64,000 nt of DNA from NCBI GenBank assembly GCA_963703565.1, contig CAVPEW010000018.1, positions 62,001-126,000 on the forward strand. The letters are read 5' to 3'. Shown in pieces: positions 44,491 to 53,981 of this stretch; position 1 is the first letter of the stretch, and each line of letters begins with the position of its first letter. The stretch is from CAVPEW01 sp963703565. Lineage in GTDB: Bacteria > Actinomycetota > Acidimicrobiia > Acidimicrobiales > VFJN01. Position numbers and translations under genes: made by a program. The notes beneath the pieces are model-generated. The model saw only the letters and a list, made by a program, of their open reading frames with translations, did not search any database and had not been told where the DNA came from.

Positions 44491-45916
44491 ATGGCCGGGC
44501 CACGCCGCTTCCTCGTGCGCACCTTCGGGTGCCAGATGAACGAGCACGACTCGGAGCGCATCGAGGGTCTGCTGGCCGCCGACGGCCTCGAGCCCGCCCA
44601 TGGCCTCGACGACGCCGACGTGGTGGTGCTCAACACCTGCTGCATCCGCGAGAACGCCGACAACAAGCTCTACGGCCACCTCGGGCACCTCAAGACCCTC
44701 AAGGCGGCCCGGCCCGAGGTGCAGATCGTGGTCGGCGGGTGCCTGGCCCAGAAGGACCGCGAGTCCATCGTGGAGCGCTTCGGGCACGTCGATGTGGTCT
44801 TCGGCACGCACAACGTGGCTCGGGCGGCCGAGCTGGTCGAGATGTCGCGGCGCTCGGGCGCCCCGGTGGTCGAGATCGTCGACGAGGTCGCCGAGGCCGA
44901 TCAAGCCGCCTTCCCCTCGGCTCTGCCAGCGCGCCGGGCGGTGCCGTGGGCCAGCTGGGTCACCATCCAGATCGGTTGCGACAACAGCTGCGCCTTCTGC
45001 ATCGTGCCCGCGGTGCGCGGTCGCGAGATCTCCCGTGCCCCGAGCGACATCGTGTCCGAGGTGCGAGCCCTGGCGGCTCAGGGCGTCAGCGAGGTCACCC
45101 TGCTGGGGCAGAACGTGAACAGCTACGGCCGGGATCTCGCCCTCGCATCCCGGCGTGAGACCGGGTCGGGTTCTCTGCGACCCTGGTTCGCCGACCTGTT
45201 GCGCGCCGTGGGCGCGGTGGAGGGCATCCGCCGGGTCCGGTACACCAGCCCGCACCCCAAGGATCTCCACGCCGAGACGATCGCGGCCATGGCCGAGACC
45301 CCATCGGTGTGCGAGCACCTCCACCTGCCCCTGCAGTCGGGCAGCGACCGGGTGCTGGCGGCGATGCACCGTGGCTACGACGCCGCCCGCTACCTCGATC
45401 GCCTCGCGGCCGCTCGCCGGGCGATCCCCGACCTGGCAGTAACCACCGACGTGATCGTCGGCTTCCCTGGCGAGACCGAAGCCGACTTCGTCGCCACGCT
45501 GCAGGTAGTGGCCGAGGCTGCCTACGACAGCGCCTACACCTTCGTGTACAGCCCCCGCTCCGGCACCGAAGCCGCCGAGATGGTGGAGCGCTTCGTCTCC
45601 CCTGAGGTCGTGGCCGAGCGCTTCGAGCGCCTCCGGATGGTGGTGGAGCGCTCGGCGCTGGCGGCCCACCGGGCCCGGATCGGCCGCGTGGAAGAGGTGG
45701 TCGTGGAGGGCCCGGACCGCCGCGACCCCCGTGGTCTCGTGGCGCGCACCCGTCAGAACAAGCTCGTGCACCTGCGGGCCGGGTCGCCGCTGCGCCCGGG
45801 CACCTACGCCACCGCCGGGATCGACGGCGCCGGCGCCCACCACCTGCGCGGTGCAGCTCGTCGAGGTGGTCGCCCAGGCCGCGCACCGGACGCGCATACC
45901 CGTCAGCGCCGGCTGA
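44491..45916 (+). CDS. miaB: tRNA-2-methylthio-N6-dimethylallyladenosine synthase, frameshifted at the C-terminus
   Basis: MiaB is a radical-SAM methylthiotransferase acting on i6A37 of tRNA. Conserved Cys lie in RTFGCQMNEHD, LNTCCIRE and VGGCLAQKD; the radical-SAM cluster is CDNSCAFC; the C-terminal TRAM domain starts at VVVEGPDRRD. After HHLRG the frame shifts by one within GCAGCTC (45853-45859); the shifted frame gives LVEVVAQAAHRTRIPVSAG and stops at 45914-45916, a normal TRAM end. The unshifted frame continues for 300 nonsense codons across miaA. ATG 44491 lies 7 nt after TAACCT (44478-44483), a leaderless pattern. miaA follows directly. Confidence 0.92.
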
Positions 45917-45926
45917 GGTCGCTCGC

Positions 45927-46910
45927 GTGGTGTCAGGACCGGCCCCGCCCGTGGCCCTCGTCGGTCCCACGGCTTCGGGCAAGTCGACGCTGGCCGTCGC
46001 GCTCGCCCGAGCGCGACCGGAGTTCGAGATCGTCTCGGTCGACTCGATGCAGCTCTACCGGGGCATGGCCATCGGCACCGCGTCCCCGAGTCCCGCGGAG
46101 CGGGCCGAGGTGCCCCACCACCTCCTCGATCTGCTCGACCCCGACGAAGAGGCGTCGATGGCGTGGTTCCAGGCCACGGCCCGGTCAGCCATCGCGGACA
46201 TCGAGGCTCGGGGCCGGCGTGCCCTGCTGGTCGGCGGTACCGGCCTTTACCACCGGGCGGTGGTCGACGGCTTCGAGATCCCCGGCCGCTTCCCCGAGGT
46301 GCGGGCCGAGCTCGAGGCCGAACCCGACACCGCCGCGCTGCACGCCCGGCTGGCAGCGCTCGACCCCCGGGGTGCCGCCCGGGCCGAGCCCACCAACCGC
46401 CGCCGCGTCGTGCGCGCGCTGGAGGTCACTTTGGGATCGGGCCGCCCGTTCTCGAGCTGGGGCACGGGACTGGACTCCTACCCCCCGAGCCGGGTCCTGC
46501 AGATCGGGATCCGCCGCGACCCGGCCCGCCTCGACGAGCGGATCGAGCGCCGCTCGCTGGCACAGCTCGCCTCCGGCTGGCTCGACGAGGTCCGCGTCCT
46601 GCGGTCCCGCTACACGACCCTGTCGAGGACGGCTGGGGCAGCGGTGGGATACCAGGAGCTGTGGTCCCACCTGGATGGGCAAATGGAGCTGGGCGAGGCC
46701 GCCGACCGGATCGTGCGGCGCACCCGCCGCCTCGCCCGGCGCCAGCGGTCCTGGTTCGGGCGTGACCCGCGCGTGCTTTGGCTGGAGGCTTCCGATCGCA
46801 CCGCGACGTCGGGCCAGCTCCCGGCGGGCGGTGACGATGTCCTCGCCAAGCTGATGGACCTAGTCGACGGCGTGGCGAGCCCAGCGACCGCCGATGGGGG
46901 CCCTCGGTAG
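45927..46910 (+). CDS. miaA: tRNA dimethylallyltransferase
   Basis: MiaA transfers the dimethylallyl group to A37 of tRNAs reading U-starting codons, making the substrate of MiaB. The 327-residue protein has the P-loop VGPTASGKSTLAVAL, SVDSMQLYRGMAIGTA, VGGTGLY and the NRRRVVRALEV element. GTG 45927 lies 10 nt after miaB; a second GTG at 45930 is equally possible. The pair miaB-miaA followed by dapF is conserved in actinobacteria. Confidence 0.95.
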   Translation: MVSGPAPPVALVGPTASGKSTLAVALARARPEFEIVSVDSMQLYRGMAIGTASPSPAERAEVPHHLLDLLDPDEEASMAWFQATARSAIADIEARGRRALLVGGTGLYHRAVVDGFEIPGRFPEVRAELEAEPDTAALHARLAALDPRGAARAEPTNRRRVVRALEVTLGSGRPFSSWGTGLDSYPPSRVLQIGIRRDPARLDERIERRSLAQLASGWLDEVRVLRSRYTTLSRTAGAAVGYQELWSHLDGQMELGEAADRIVRRTRRLARRQRSWFGRDPRVLWLEASDRTATSGQLPAGGDDVLAKLMDLVDGVASPATADGGPR

Positions 46911-46922
46911 GCTGCACGGCGC

Positions 46923-47753
46923 ATGCGCCTCGCCAAGCACCACGGACTGGGCAACGACTTCTTGGTGCTTGTCCACCCGGCCGGCGAGCCGTGCCTGGCG
47001 GCGTCGGCCTCGCTCGCCGTGGCCGTGTGCGACCGCCACGAGGGGATCGGAGCCGACGGCCTGCTCGAGGCGTTCCCGGCTCCCGACCGTCCAGACGGGG
47101 CCGACCTCGCGATGGTGCTGCACAACGCCGACGGATCGATCGGAGCGATGAGCGGCAACGGGATCCGCTGCCTGGTGCATGCGGCGGTGCTCGCCGGCGC
47201 CGTGGAGGGACCGGTGGTGGCTGTGGCCACCGACGTCGGCGTGCGAACGGTGGAGGTGCTCGACGCCCCCGCCGGGCCTCGCTGGTCCCTGCGCGCCGAC
47301 CTGGGGCGGGTCGTGGTGAGCGGACCGGCCCCCGAGTGGTGCGGCAACGGAGTCGCCGATGCCGTCTGGGTCGACGCGGGCAACCCGCACCTGGTGCTGC
47401 TGGGGGGCGAGGACGCCGCCGCGCTCGACGTGTCGGTGCTGGGGGAGGCGGCCAACGAAGCGGTCCCCGGTGGGGTGAACGTGGAGCTGGTGTGTCCCGG
47501 TGCGAGGCCGGGCGAGCTGTACCTCACCGTCTACGAGCGCGGCGTCGGACCGACGCTGGCTTGCGGTACCGGTGCCGGGGCGGCGGCGGTGGCCTGGCGC
47601 GCCCGGCGCGGCGGTCCCGAGCTGATCGAGGTGGCCATGCCCGGCGGGCGGGCGCAGGTCGGATTGGGTGCGACCGTGAGCCTGCGCGGCCCGTCGGTCG
47701 CGGTGGCCACCATCGAGCTCGACCTGGACGCCGTGGGGGGCGCGTGTCGCTGA
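46923..47753 (+). CDS. dapF: Diaminopimelate epimerase with Ser in place of the first catalytic Cys
   Basis: DapF interconverts LL- and meso-diaminopimelate using two cysteines as acid and base. The 276-residue protein has the family frame: HGLGNDFLV, GIGADGLL, NADGS, NPHLVL, VYERGVGPTLACGTGAG. The second catalytic Cys is Cys214 in ACGTG. At the first site the usual MCGNG reads MSGNGIRC, with Ser77. A Cys follows at 83. The neighbours include all other dap genes of the succinylase route, so an active epimerase is expected. TAGGCT (46908-46913) is 9 nt upstream of ATG 46923. The last 10 nt overlap hflX. Confidence 0.9.
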   Translation: MRLAKHHGLGNDFLVLVHPAGEPCLAASASLAVAVCDRHEGIGADGLLEAFPAPDRPDGADLAMVLHNADGSIGAMSGNGIRCLVHAAVLAGAVEGPVVAVATDVGVRTVEVLDAPAGPRWSLRADLGRVVVSGPAPEWCGNGVADAVWVDAGNPHLVLLGGEDAAALDVSVLGEAANEAVPGGVNVELVCPGARPGELYLTVYERGVGPTLACGTGAGAAAVAWRARRGGPELIEVAMPGGRAQVGLGATVSLRGPSVAVATIELDLDAVGGACR

Positions 47754-49033
47754 TTGAACGGTCCTTCCGCGAGAAGATCGTGCTCGTGGGGGTGACCATC
47801 CCGCCGGCCGACATCGACGAGACCGACGCCAGCCTGGATGAGCTGTCCCGCCTGGTCGACACCGCCGGGGCCGACGAGGTCGCCAGGATCGTGTCGCGCC
47901 GCGCCGCGCCGGACCCGCCCACCTACGTGGGCCGGGGCAAGGCGGAGGAGCTGCGCGAGCTGGCCCTGAGCACCGACTGCGACACGGTGGTGTTCGACAA
48001 CGAGCTGAACCCGGCCCAGCAGTTCAACCTCGAGAAGCTGCTCGGGCGAACCGCCATCGACCGCACCGCGGTCATCCTCGACATCTTCGCCCAGAACGCG
48101 TCCAGCCAGGAGGGCAAGGCCCAGGTGGAGCTGGCTCAGCTGCGCTACCGGCTGCCCCGCCTGCGAGGCCGGGGCAAGGCGCTCTCCCAGCAGGCGGGCG
48201 GCATGTCCGCCGGCGGCGCCAGGATCGGTTCACGCGGCCCGGGCGAGACCCAGCTCGAGACCGACCGGCGGCGCCTGGTCCGCCGGATCCACAAGCTCGA
48301 AGCCGACCTGCGAGGCGTCGCACGCCACCGCGACACCCAGGCCAAGGCCCGCCGACGCGGAGCGACCCGCAACGTGGCCGTCGTGGGGTACACCAACGCC
48401 GGCAAGTCGACCCTGCTCAACACGCTGACCGGCGCCGGCGTGCTCGTCGAGGATCGCCTCTTCGCAACGCTCGACGCCACGACCCGCCGACTCGACCTGC
48501 CCGGTGGGGAGGCGCTCCTGCTGACCGACACGGTCGGGTTCATACGCAAGCTGCCCCACGACCTGGTCGAGGCATTCCGTTCCACGCTGCGCGTGGCCGC
48601 GGAGGCCGACTTGCTCGTCCACCTGGTCGACGCCGCTGCCCCCGACCCCGAGGGCAACATCGAAGCGGTGCGCGCCGTGCTGCGGGAGATCGACGCCGAT
48701 TCGGTGCCCGAGCTGCTCGCGTTCAACAAGGCCGACGTCGCCGACGTCGCCGCTCGGCGCCTCGCCGCCGCCCATCCGGGCTCGGTGTTGCTCAGCGCCG
48801 CCAGCGGAGCCGGCGTGGATGATCTCGTACGCTGCATCGGGGACCGGCTTCGGGCGATGACCGAGATCGTCGAGCTGACGATCCCCTACGACCGGGGCGA
48901 TCTCGTGGCGCGCCTGCACCGCGAGGGCGAGGTGCTGGCCGAGATCGCCGACGACGATGCCTTGCGGGTCCGGGCACGCCTCGAGCCGGCCGCGCTCTCT
49001 CGCTGGGCGCCCTACCGCGGCCAGCGGTCGTGA
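47744..49033 (+). CDS. hflX: GTPase HflX
   Basis: HflX is a ribosome-associated GTPase that splits stalled or hibernating ribosomes after stress. The 429-residue protein has the N-terminal HflX domain (TYVGRGKAEEL, FDNELNPAQQFNLE, RTAVILDIFAQNASSQEGK), the glycine-rich linker SRGPGETQLETDRR, and the G domain with VGYTNAGKSTLLN (G1), FATLDATTR (G2), LTDTVGFIRKLP (G3) and FNKAD (G4). GTG 47744 begins inside dapF and the stop overlaps dapC by 4 nt, so dapF-hflX-dapC is one tightly coupled unit. Confidence 0.95.
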   Translation: MSLIERSFREKIVLVGVTIPPADIDETDASLDELSRLVDTAGADEVARIVSRRAAPDPPTYVGRGKAEELRELALSTDCDTVVFDNELNPAQQFNLEKLLGRTAIDRTAVILDIFAQNASSQEGKAQVELAQLRYRLPRLRGRGKALSQQAGGMSAGGARIGSRGPGETQLETDRRRLVRRIHKLEADLRGVARHRDTQAKARRRGATRNVAVVGYTNAGKSTLLNTLTGAGVLVEDRLFATLDATTRRLDLPGGEALLLTDTVGFIRKLPHDLVEAFRSTLRVAAEADLLVHLVDAAAPDPEGNIEAVRAVLREIDADSVPELLAFNKADVADVAARRLAAAHPGSVLLSAASGAGVDDLVRCIGDRLRAMTEIVELTIPYDRGDLVARLHREGEVLAEIADDDALRVRARLEPAALSRWAPYRGQRS

Positions 49034-50167
49034 CCGGTCGCGGCTCCGGCGCAGCTCCCGGGGCGCCGCCCGCCTTCGTCCCGCCGCGGTACCCCTTCGA
49101 CGGCCTGGGTGAGCTGGAGGAGATGGCTTCGAGCCTGCCCGGTGGAGCGATCGACCTCTCGGTGGGCACTCCGAGCGACCCGCCGCCCGAGGCCGTGGTC
49201 GCCGCCCTGGCCTCGTCGGGGGCCGAGCGCGGTTACCCGGCCTCGGTCGGCAGTCGCGCGTACCGTGGCGCCGCGGCCGGCTGGCTGGCCAGGCGACTGG
49301 GGGTGCACGTCGACGCTGACACCGAGTTGGCCGCGTGCGTGGGCACCAAGGAGTTCGTGGCGGGGCTGCCCCAGTGGCTGTCGCTGCGTCGCCCCGAGCG
49401 TGACACGGTGCTGTACCCGCAGGTCAGCTACCCCACCTACGCGATGGGCGCCGCCCTGGCCCGCCTGCCGCGCCGTGCCCTACGGCCGCTTCGACGAGAT
49501 CGACGCCGCCGACGCCAGGCGGGCGCTGTGCGTGTGGGTCAACTCGCCATCGAACCCGACAGGGGCGCTCGCCGACCTGGGCGCCGCGGCCGACTGGGGG
49601 CGTCGTCACGACGTCACGGTGGCCTCCGACGAGTGCTACACCGAGTTCACCTGGGCGGGCCCGCCGGCGAGCATCCTCGAGCACGGCACCGCGGGCGTGC
49701 TGGCGTTGCACTCGCTGTCGAAGCGCTCCAACCTGGCCGGAGCCCGGGCGGGCTTCTACGCCGGCGACGCCGACCTGGTGCAGTACCTGGGCGAGCTGCG
49801 CAAGCACGCTGGGCTGATGGTGCCCGGTCCGGTGCAGGCCGCGGCAGCGGTTGCCTGGGCCGACGACGACCACGTCGCCCTCCAGGCCAAGCGCTACCGG
49901 TCGCGCCTCGAGCGGGGCCTGCGCCTGCTCGACGCCTTCGGCGTGAGGGCCGAGATGCCCGGCGGCGGCTTCTACCTCTGGGCTCCGGCCCCCGGCGGCC
50001 ACGCCTGGACCCTGGCCCGCACCCTGGCTTCGCGAGCCGGCGTGGTGGTGGCCCCGGGCGAGTTCTACGGTCCGGGGGGCGCCGGGCATGTGCGGATGGC
50101 GATGGTGTGCCCGGACGCGTCACTGGCGCTCGCCGAGGCCCGGTTGGGTATCGGCGAGCGCCAGTGA
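49030..50167 (+). CDS. dapC: N-succinyldiaminopimelate aminotransferase, frameshifted
   Basis: A PLP fold-type I aminotransferase converting N-succinyl-2-amino-6-oxopimelate to N-succinyl-LL-diaminopimelate. From GTG 49030 the frame runs through RYPFDGLGELEEMASSLPGG, IDLSVGTPSDPPPE and VLYPQVSYPTYAMGAALA. A one-base shift near 49460-49475 (a run GGCCCGCC) leads to the frame RAVPYGRFDEI, VWVNSPSNPTGALADLG, and the PLP lysine in HSLSKRSNLAGARAGFYAGD, ending at 50165-50167. Removing one C restores a continuous 378-residue protein. The reading is clear on both sides, so an error or recent mutation is likely. Confidence 0.88.
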
Positions 50168-50202
50168 CGCAGCAGGTATCGGCCCGCTCCTGGGCCCCGG
50201 GG

Positions 50203-51453
50203 CTAGAAGGAGATGGGGACGCAGCGGGGTCCGCGGACCTGACCACCGGTCCACGTCACCTTGTCGGGGTCCGACAGGGTGAAGGTCGGCACGTTCTCGA
50301 GGAAGGTCTCGACGGCGACCCGCATCTCCATGCGGGCCAGGTTCGAGCCGAGGCAGCGGTGGATGCCCGAGCCGAAGGCGAAGTGCCGGTTCTTCTTGCG
50401 GTCGATGAGGATCTGGTCCGCGGAGTCGAACTGCTCGGGGTCGCGGTTGCCGCCCGGGAAGTTCATGAGCACCTTGTCGCCGGCCTTCATGGGGCAGCCG
50501 TTGAAGTCGACGTCCTCGGTCACGTAGCGGGCCATCGTGACAGGGCTGTACACCCGCAGGAACTCCTCCACCGCAGAGGGCATGAGGGAGGGGTCGTCGC
50601 GCAGGCGCTGCTGGTCCTCGGGGTGGGTGGCCAGGTGCCACAGGCTCGACGCGATGCCGCTCCAGGTGGTGTCGATGCCGGCCACCAACAGCAGGAAGCA
50701 GGTGCCGAGGAGGTGCTGGTCCGACATGGGCTCGTCGGTCTCCGCCTCGATCAGCATGGTGAGCAGGTCGTCGGGGCGGGTGCCGGGCTCCATCTCGCGC
50801 CGGGCGGCGATCTGGCCCATGAAGTACATGGTCATCTCGCCCAGGGCGTCCATCGCCGAGTCGATCTCCTGGAAGCCGTTCTGGAGGGTGCGCACGACCC
50901 AGCCCGTGAACAGCTCCTCGTCCTCGAGGGGGATCCCCAGCATCTGGGCGATGATCCGCACCGGGATGTGCCGGGCGTAATCGGCCGCGGCGTCGCCGTG
51001 GCCTTCGGAGAAGTGCTCCTGGATCAGCTGCTCGGCCAGGGCACGGGTGATCGGGGTCATCCGCTCGATGGCCGACGGCCCGAATGCCGGCAGGAGCAGG
51101 CGGCGAGCCCAGGTGTGCACCGGCGGATCGGAGCTGATCGGCGGCACCGGCATCACGTCGTTCACCGGCTCGTCGAAGGGCGAGATCACGATGATGTCGC
51201 GCGACGAGAACCTGTCGGTGTCGTGCGCGATGTCGGTTATGTCCTTGTAGCGCACCGGGAGCCAGGTGCGCTGGCGGCGCTCGGTGAACGCGATCGGGCA
51301 CCTGTCGAACTGCTCTGCCCAGCGCGCTTCGGGTTCGACCACGTAGTCGGGATCCATGATGTCGAAGTCGCCGGCCCAGTTGGTGATGGGGCCGTACTCC
51401 TGGACCCGATCGGCGCGGATCTGCAGCCCGGTGTTCGGCATGGTCTCGGTCAT
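50203..51453 (-). CDS. Cytochrome P450
   Basis: A soluble 416-residue bacterial CYP. The heme loop is FAFGSGIHRCLGSNLAR with the thiolate Cys; the I helix has LLLVAGIDTTWSG; the K-helix ExxR is VEEFLRVYSP. ATG 51453 is preferred (GGGGAG ribosome site) over an in-frame ATG at 51507. The upstream region on this strand has a short inverted repeat TGAGA/TCTCA about 26 nt long (near 51472-51499), a weak operator candidate. No ferredoxin or reductase gene adjoins, so electron partners are elsewhere. The substrate cannot be told from sequence. Confidence 0.93.
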   Translation of the reverse strand: MTETMPNTGLQIRADRVQEYGPITNWAGDFDIMDPDYVVEPEARWAEQFDRCPIAFTERRQRTWLPVRYKDITDIAHDTDRFSSRDIIVISPFDEPVNDVMPVPPISSDPPVHTWARRLLLPAFGPSAIERMTPITRALAEQLIQEHFSEGHGDAAADYARHIPVRIIAQMLGIPLEDEELFTGWVVRTLQNGFQEIDSAMDALGEMTMYFMGQIAARREMEPGTRPDDLLTMLIEAETDEPMSDQHLLGTCFLLLVAGIDTTWSGIASSLWHLATHPEDQQRLRDDPSLMPSAVEEFLRVYSPVTMARYVTEDVDFNGCPMKAGDKVLMNFPGGNRDPEQFDSADQILIDRKKNRHFAFGSGIHRCLGSNLARMEMRVAVETFLENVPTFTLSDPDKVTWTGGQVRGPRCVPISF

Positions 51454-51552
51454 GACTCTCCCCGTCGTTGCTTGCGGCAATGAGACATCAAACGCATCAC
51501 ATCTCAAACTACCGCAAACGGACGTAGGGGTCGAACAACCCCCAGTGGGGGT

Positions 51553-52830
51553 TCAGCTTCCCCGCCGGCCCCCGAGCGCCTCGCGAACGCTGGCCGCGGC
51601 CCGGCGCAGGCTGTCGTTGCCCGTCGCCGGCTGGCGACGGTCGAGCTCGGCCCGAGCAGCGTCGACGCGCTCGGCCACGACCCGGAGCTGGTCGCCGAGC
51701 AGGTCGAGCCGTCCGGCGAGGCGGTGCTCGAGGCCTTCCAAGGCGTCCTCGCCCCGGTCGGCTTCGGTCCCTTCGGAGCAGTTGGCGGCGGTGGAGGCAC
51801 CCGAGAGCAGGCCGGCGAGCTCGCGCTGGCCTGCCAACACCCCTTCGATCGCCACTCCCAGCGCGGAGACCTGGCCGCTCAGCCCGGCGAGCAGGTCGGT
51901 TCCGTCGACGTCGATGCCGGCATCGGAAGGTGCGTCCGGGCCCGGACCGGAGGCGAGGGCCTCCAGTCGGCGGTCGAGCAGGCGGAGGAGCCCGGCCAGG
52001 GCGAGCTCGGTGCGGCCACCGACCGCCGCGGTCACCTCTGTCGCGACCAGGTCCGCGAACTGCGCGGCGATCTGGTCCGCGATCTCGGCGCGCACGGCAT
52101 CGCGCACGGCTCGCATCAGCTCGCGGGGGTCGTCGAGGCGGGCCTGCATGCGGTCGACGGTGGCGCCGATGCGTACCACCGACGCGCCGCTGCGCGCCTG
52201 GTCCGAACCGAGGCGGGCGAGGTTGGCGCGCAGAGCCTCGGCGGCGTCGACGAGCGGGCTCAGCTCGGCAGGGGCCGGCAGGCGGGCCAGGTGCTCGCCG
52301 GCGACCCGTTCGACCCGGGCCTCGACCGCGTCGCCCACCGCGGCCGCCACCGGGCCGGCCAGGCCGGTCGGCACGCCGGCGACCCGGGCGTCGAGGGCCT
52401 CGATGCGCTCCACGAGGCCGCCCAGCACGTCGAGGGCCAGCGACACGTCGGCGCGCACGGCCTCGTCGGTCGGCCCGGGGGTCGCGGGCGCGAGGGCCAC
52501 GGCCATGAGCCGATCGACGAGCTCGTGGAGCTCGCCGATCCGCTCCGCCTGGGCCGCCAGCTCGACTCGCAGGTCGACAGCGCTCGGCGTCGGGCGATCG
52601 AGCAGAGCGTTGACCTTGATCCCCAAGGTGGCCAGCTCGGTCCTCAGGGCGGCGTCGGCCTCGGCCAGAGCGTCGATGCGGTGGGCGGCGTCGAGCACCG
52701 CGGTGTGAAGGTCGGGACCGATGTCTCGCAGCGCGGCGACGGCACCCGCGAGGTCGACCAAGGTGGTCCGGTCCGGGTCGACGACCGCGGTGCCGGCCGT
52801 CGCGTCGGTCGAGGTCGCGGAGTGGGGCAT
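51553..52830 (-). CDS. Unknown protein with long coiled-coil or helical-repeat structure
   Basis: A 425-residue, almost entirely helical protein from ATG 52830 (MPHSATSTD). Heptad-like stretches recur (DAAHRIDALAEADAALRTELATL, LAAQAERIGELHELVDRLMAVAL, GDQLRVVAERVDAARAELDRR), rich in Ala, Leu, Glu and Arg, with no signal peptide or membrane segment. No enzyme motif is visible. Candidate roles are cytoskeletal or granule-associated scaffolding; this is a guess. It lies in the same direction as dapD and P450, 99 nt from the P450 start. Confidence 0.65.
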   Translation of the reverse strand: MPHSATSTDATAGTAVVDPDRTTLVDLAGAVAALRDIGPDLHTAVLDAAHRIDALAEADAALRTELATLGIKVNALLDRPTPSAVDLRVELAAQAERIGELHELVDRLMAVALAPATPGPTDEAVRADVSLALDVLGGLVERIEALDARVAGVPTGLAGPVAAAVGDAVEARVERVAGEHLARLPAPAELSPLVDAAEALRANLARLGSDQARSGASVVRIGATVDRMQARLDDPRELMRAVRDAVRAEIADQIAAQFADLVATEVTAAVGGRTELALAGLLRLLDRRLEALASGPGPDAPSDAGIDVDGTDLLAGLSGQVSALGVAIEGVLAGQRELAGLLSGASTAANCSEGTEADRGEDALEGLEHRLAGRLDLLGDQLRVVAERVDAARAELDRRQPATGNDSLRRAAASVREALGGRRGS

Positions 52831-52886
52831 CGGCGCGCGAGCGTACCGGTGGCCTCCCGCGAGCCTGTGGACCCCGCCGGGCGGGA

Positions 52887-53930
52887 TCAGTTGGCGTGCA
52901 GCTCGGCGTTGAGCTCGACCTGGCGACCGTCGCGCGACCGTGCCTCCACGGCGCCGGTGAGGCTGTTGCGCCAGAACAGCAGGTTCGGGTGGCCGCTGAG
53001 GTCGCGTCCCTTGGCCACCGTGCCGTCGGGGAGCCGGATGCGCGTGCCGGCGGTGAGGTAGAGCCCGGCCTCGACCACGCAGTCGTCGCCGAGGCTGATC
53101 CCGATGCCGGCGTTGGCCCCGAGGAGGCAGCGGGCGCCGACCGAGACGATCTCGGTGCCACCGCCCGACAGGGTTCCCATCGTCGAGGAGCCCCCGCCGA
53201 GGTCGGAGCCGGGGCCGACGACCACCCCGGCCGAGATGCGGCCCTCGACCATCGAGGGGCCGAGCGTGCCGGCGTTGAAGTTGACGAACCCCTCGTGCAT
53301 GACGGTGGTGCCCTCGGCGAGATGGGCACCGAGGCGCACCCGGGAGGCGTCGGCGATGCGGACGCCCGAGGGGGCGACGTAGTCGGTCATGCGGGGGAAC
53401 TTGTCCACGCCGTGGACCACCAGCGGCGACCGCCCCGCAGCACGCGCTGCCAGGCGCGCCCGGTCGAGGCCGTCGAGGGGCACCGGCCCGGCCGAGGTCC
53501 ACGCCACGTTGGCGAGCAGGCCGAACAGGCCCTCGAGGTTCGCGCCGTGGGGCGCCACGAGCCGGTGCGACAGGAGGTGCAGACGCAGCCAGGCGTCGTA
53601 AGCGTCCACCGGAGCGTCGGCCAGGCGGGCCAGCGTCGTGCGCACCGCCACCACATCCACGCCTCGGACCTCGTCTCGCCCGGTCGCGGCATCCACCATT
53701 GCGCCGAGCTCATCGAAGCCGGGGTCGTGGGAGCCGGCGCCGCGGGAGGCTGCGTCGCCCGTGGCGGGGTCGCCGAGGCGGACGGTGCCCGGTGCGGCCT
53801 CGACGGTCGCCCCGCCTTGCGGGCCGGTCAGGACCGGGCGCGGGTACCAGACGTCGAGCACCGCCGCGTCGGGTCCGAGGGTGGCCAGGCCGACGGCGGT
53901 CGCTCCCGAGGCGACGAAGGCTGAGGGCAC
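52887..53930 (-). CDS. dapD: 2,3,4,5-tetrahydropyridine-2,6-dicarboxylate N-succinyltransferase, actinobacterial type
   Basis: DapD succinylates tetrahydrodipicolinate, committing it to the succinylase branch. The 347-residue protein has an N-terminal domain and a left-handed beta-helix of hexapeptide repeats (VRIADASRVRLGAHLAEGTT, GFVNFNAGTLGPSMVEGRIS, GIGISLGDDCVVEAGLYLT), with the active-site MHEGFVNFNAGT. The two first codons on this strand are both GTG; the second (53930) is chosen because it is 6 nt after TAGGGT (53942-53937). It diverges from dapE. Confidence 0.94.
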   Translation of the reverse strand: MPSAFVASGATAVGLATLGPDAAVLDVWYPRPVLTGPQGGATVEAAPGTVRLGDPATGDAASRGAGSHDPGFDELGAMVDAATGRDEVRGVDVVAVRTTLARLADAPVDAYDAWLRLHLLSHRLVAPHGANLEGLFGLLANVAWTSAGPVPLDGLDRARLAARAAGRSPLVVHGVDKFPRMTDYVAPSGVRIADASRVRLGAHLAEGTTVMHEGFVNFNAGTLGPSMVEGRISAGVVVGPGSDLGGGSSTMGTLSGGGTEIVSVGARCLLGANAGIGISLGDDCVVEAGLYLTAGTRIRLPDGTVAKGRDLSGHPNLLFWRNSLTGAVEARSRDGRQVELNAELHAN

Positions 53931-53936
53931 CACGCC

Positions 53937-53975
53937 ACCCTAGGTGGGCCGTCCATCTCGGCGGACGCCTAGCGT
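53937..53975. promoter_or_regulatory. Back-to-back leaderless promoters of dapD and dapE
   Basis: TAGGGT on the minus strand (53942-53937) and TAGCGT on the plus strand (53970-53975) each lie 3 nt before one GTG and 6 nt before a second GTG of the divergent genes. Both are followed by the same GGCGTGGTGCCC sequence. The -10 elements are only 27 bp apart, so the upstream parts of the two promoters must overlap and the two genes probably compete for polymerase or share control. Confidence 0.5.
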
Positions 53976-53981
53976 GGCGTG

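Noticed and set aside
44491..46854. A 787-residue MiaB fusion protein
   Set aside because: The part after 45859 is the miaA region read out of frame and is Arg/Pro/Ser-rich nonsense; the true MiaB end is in the shifted frame.
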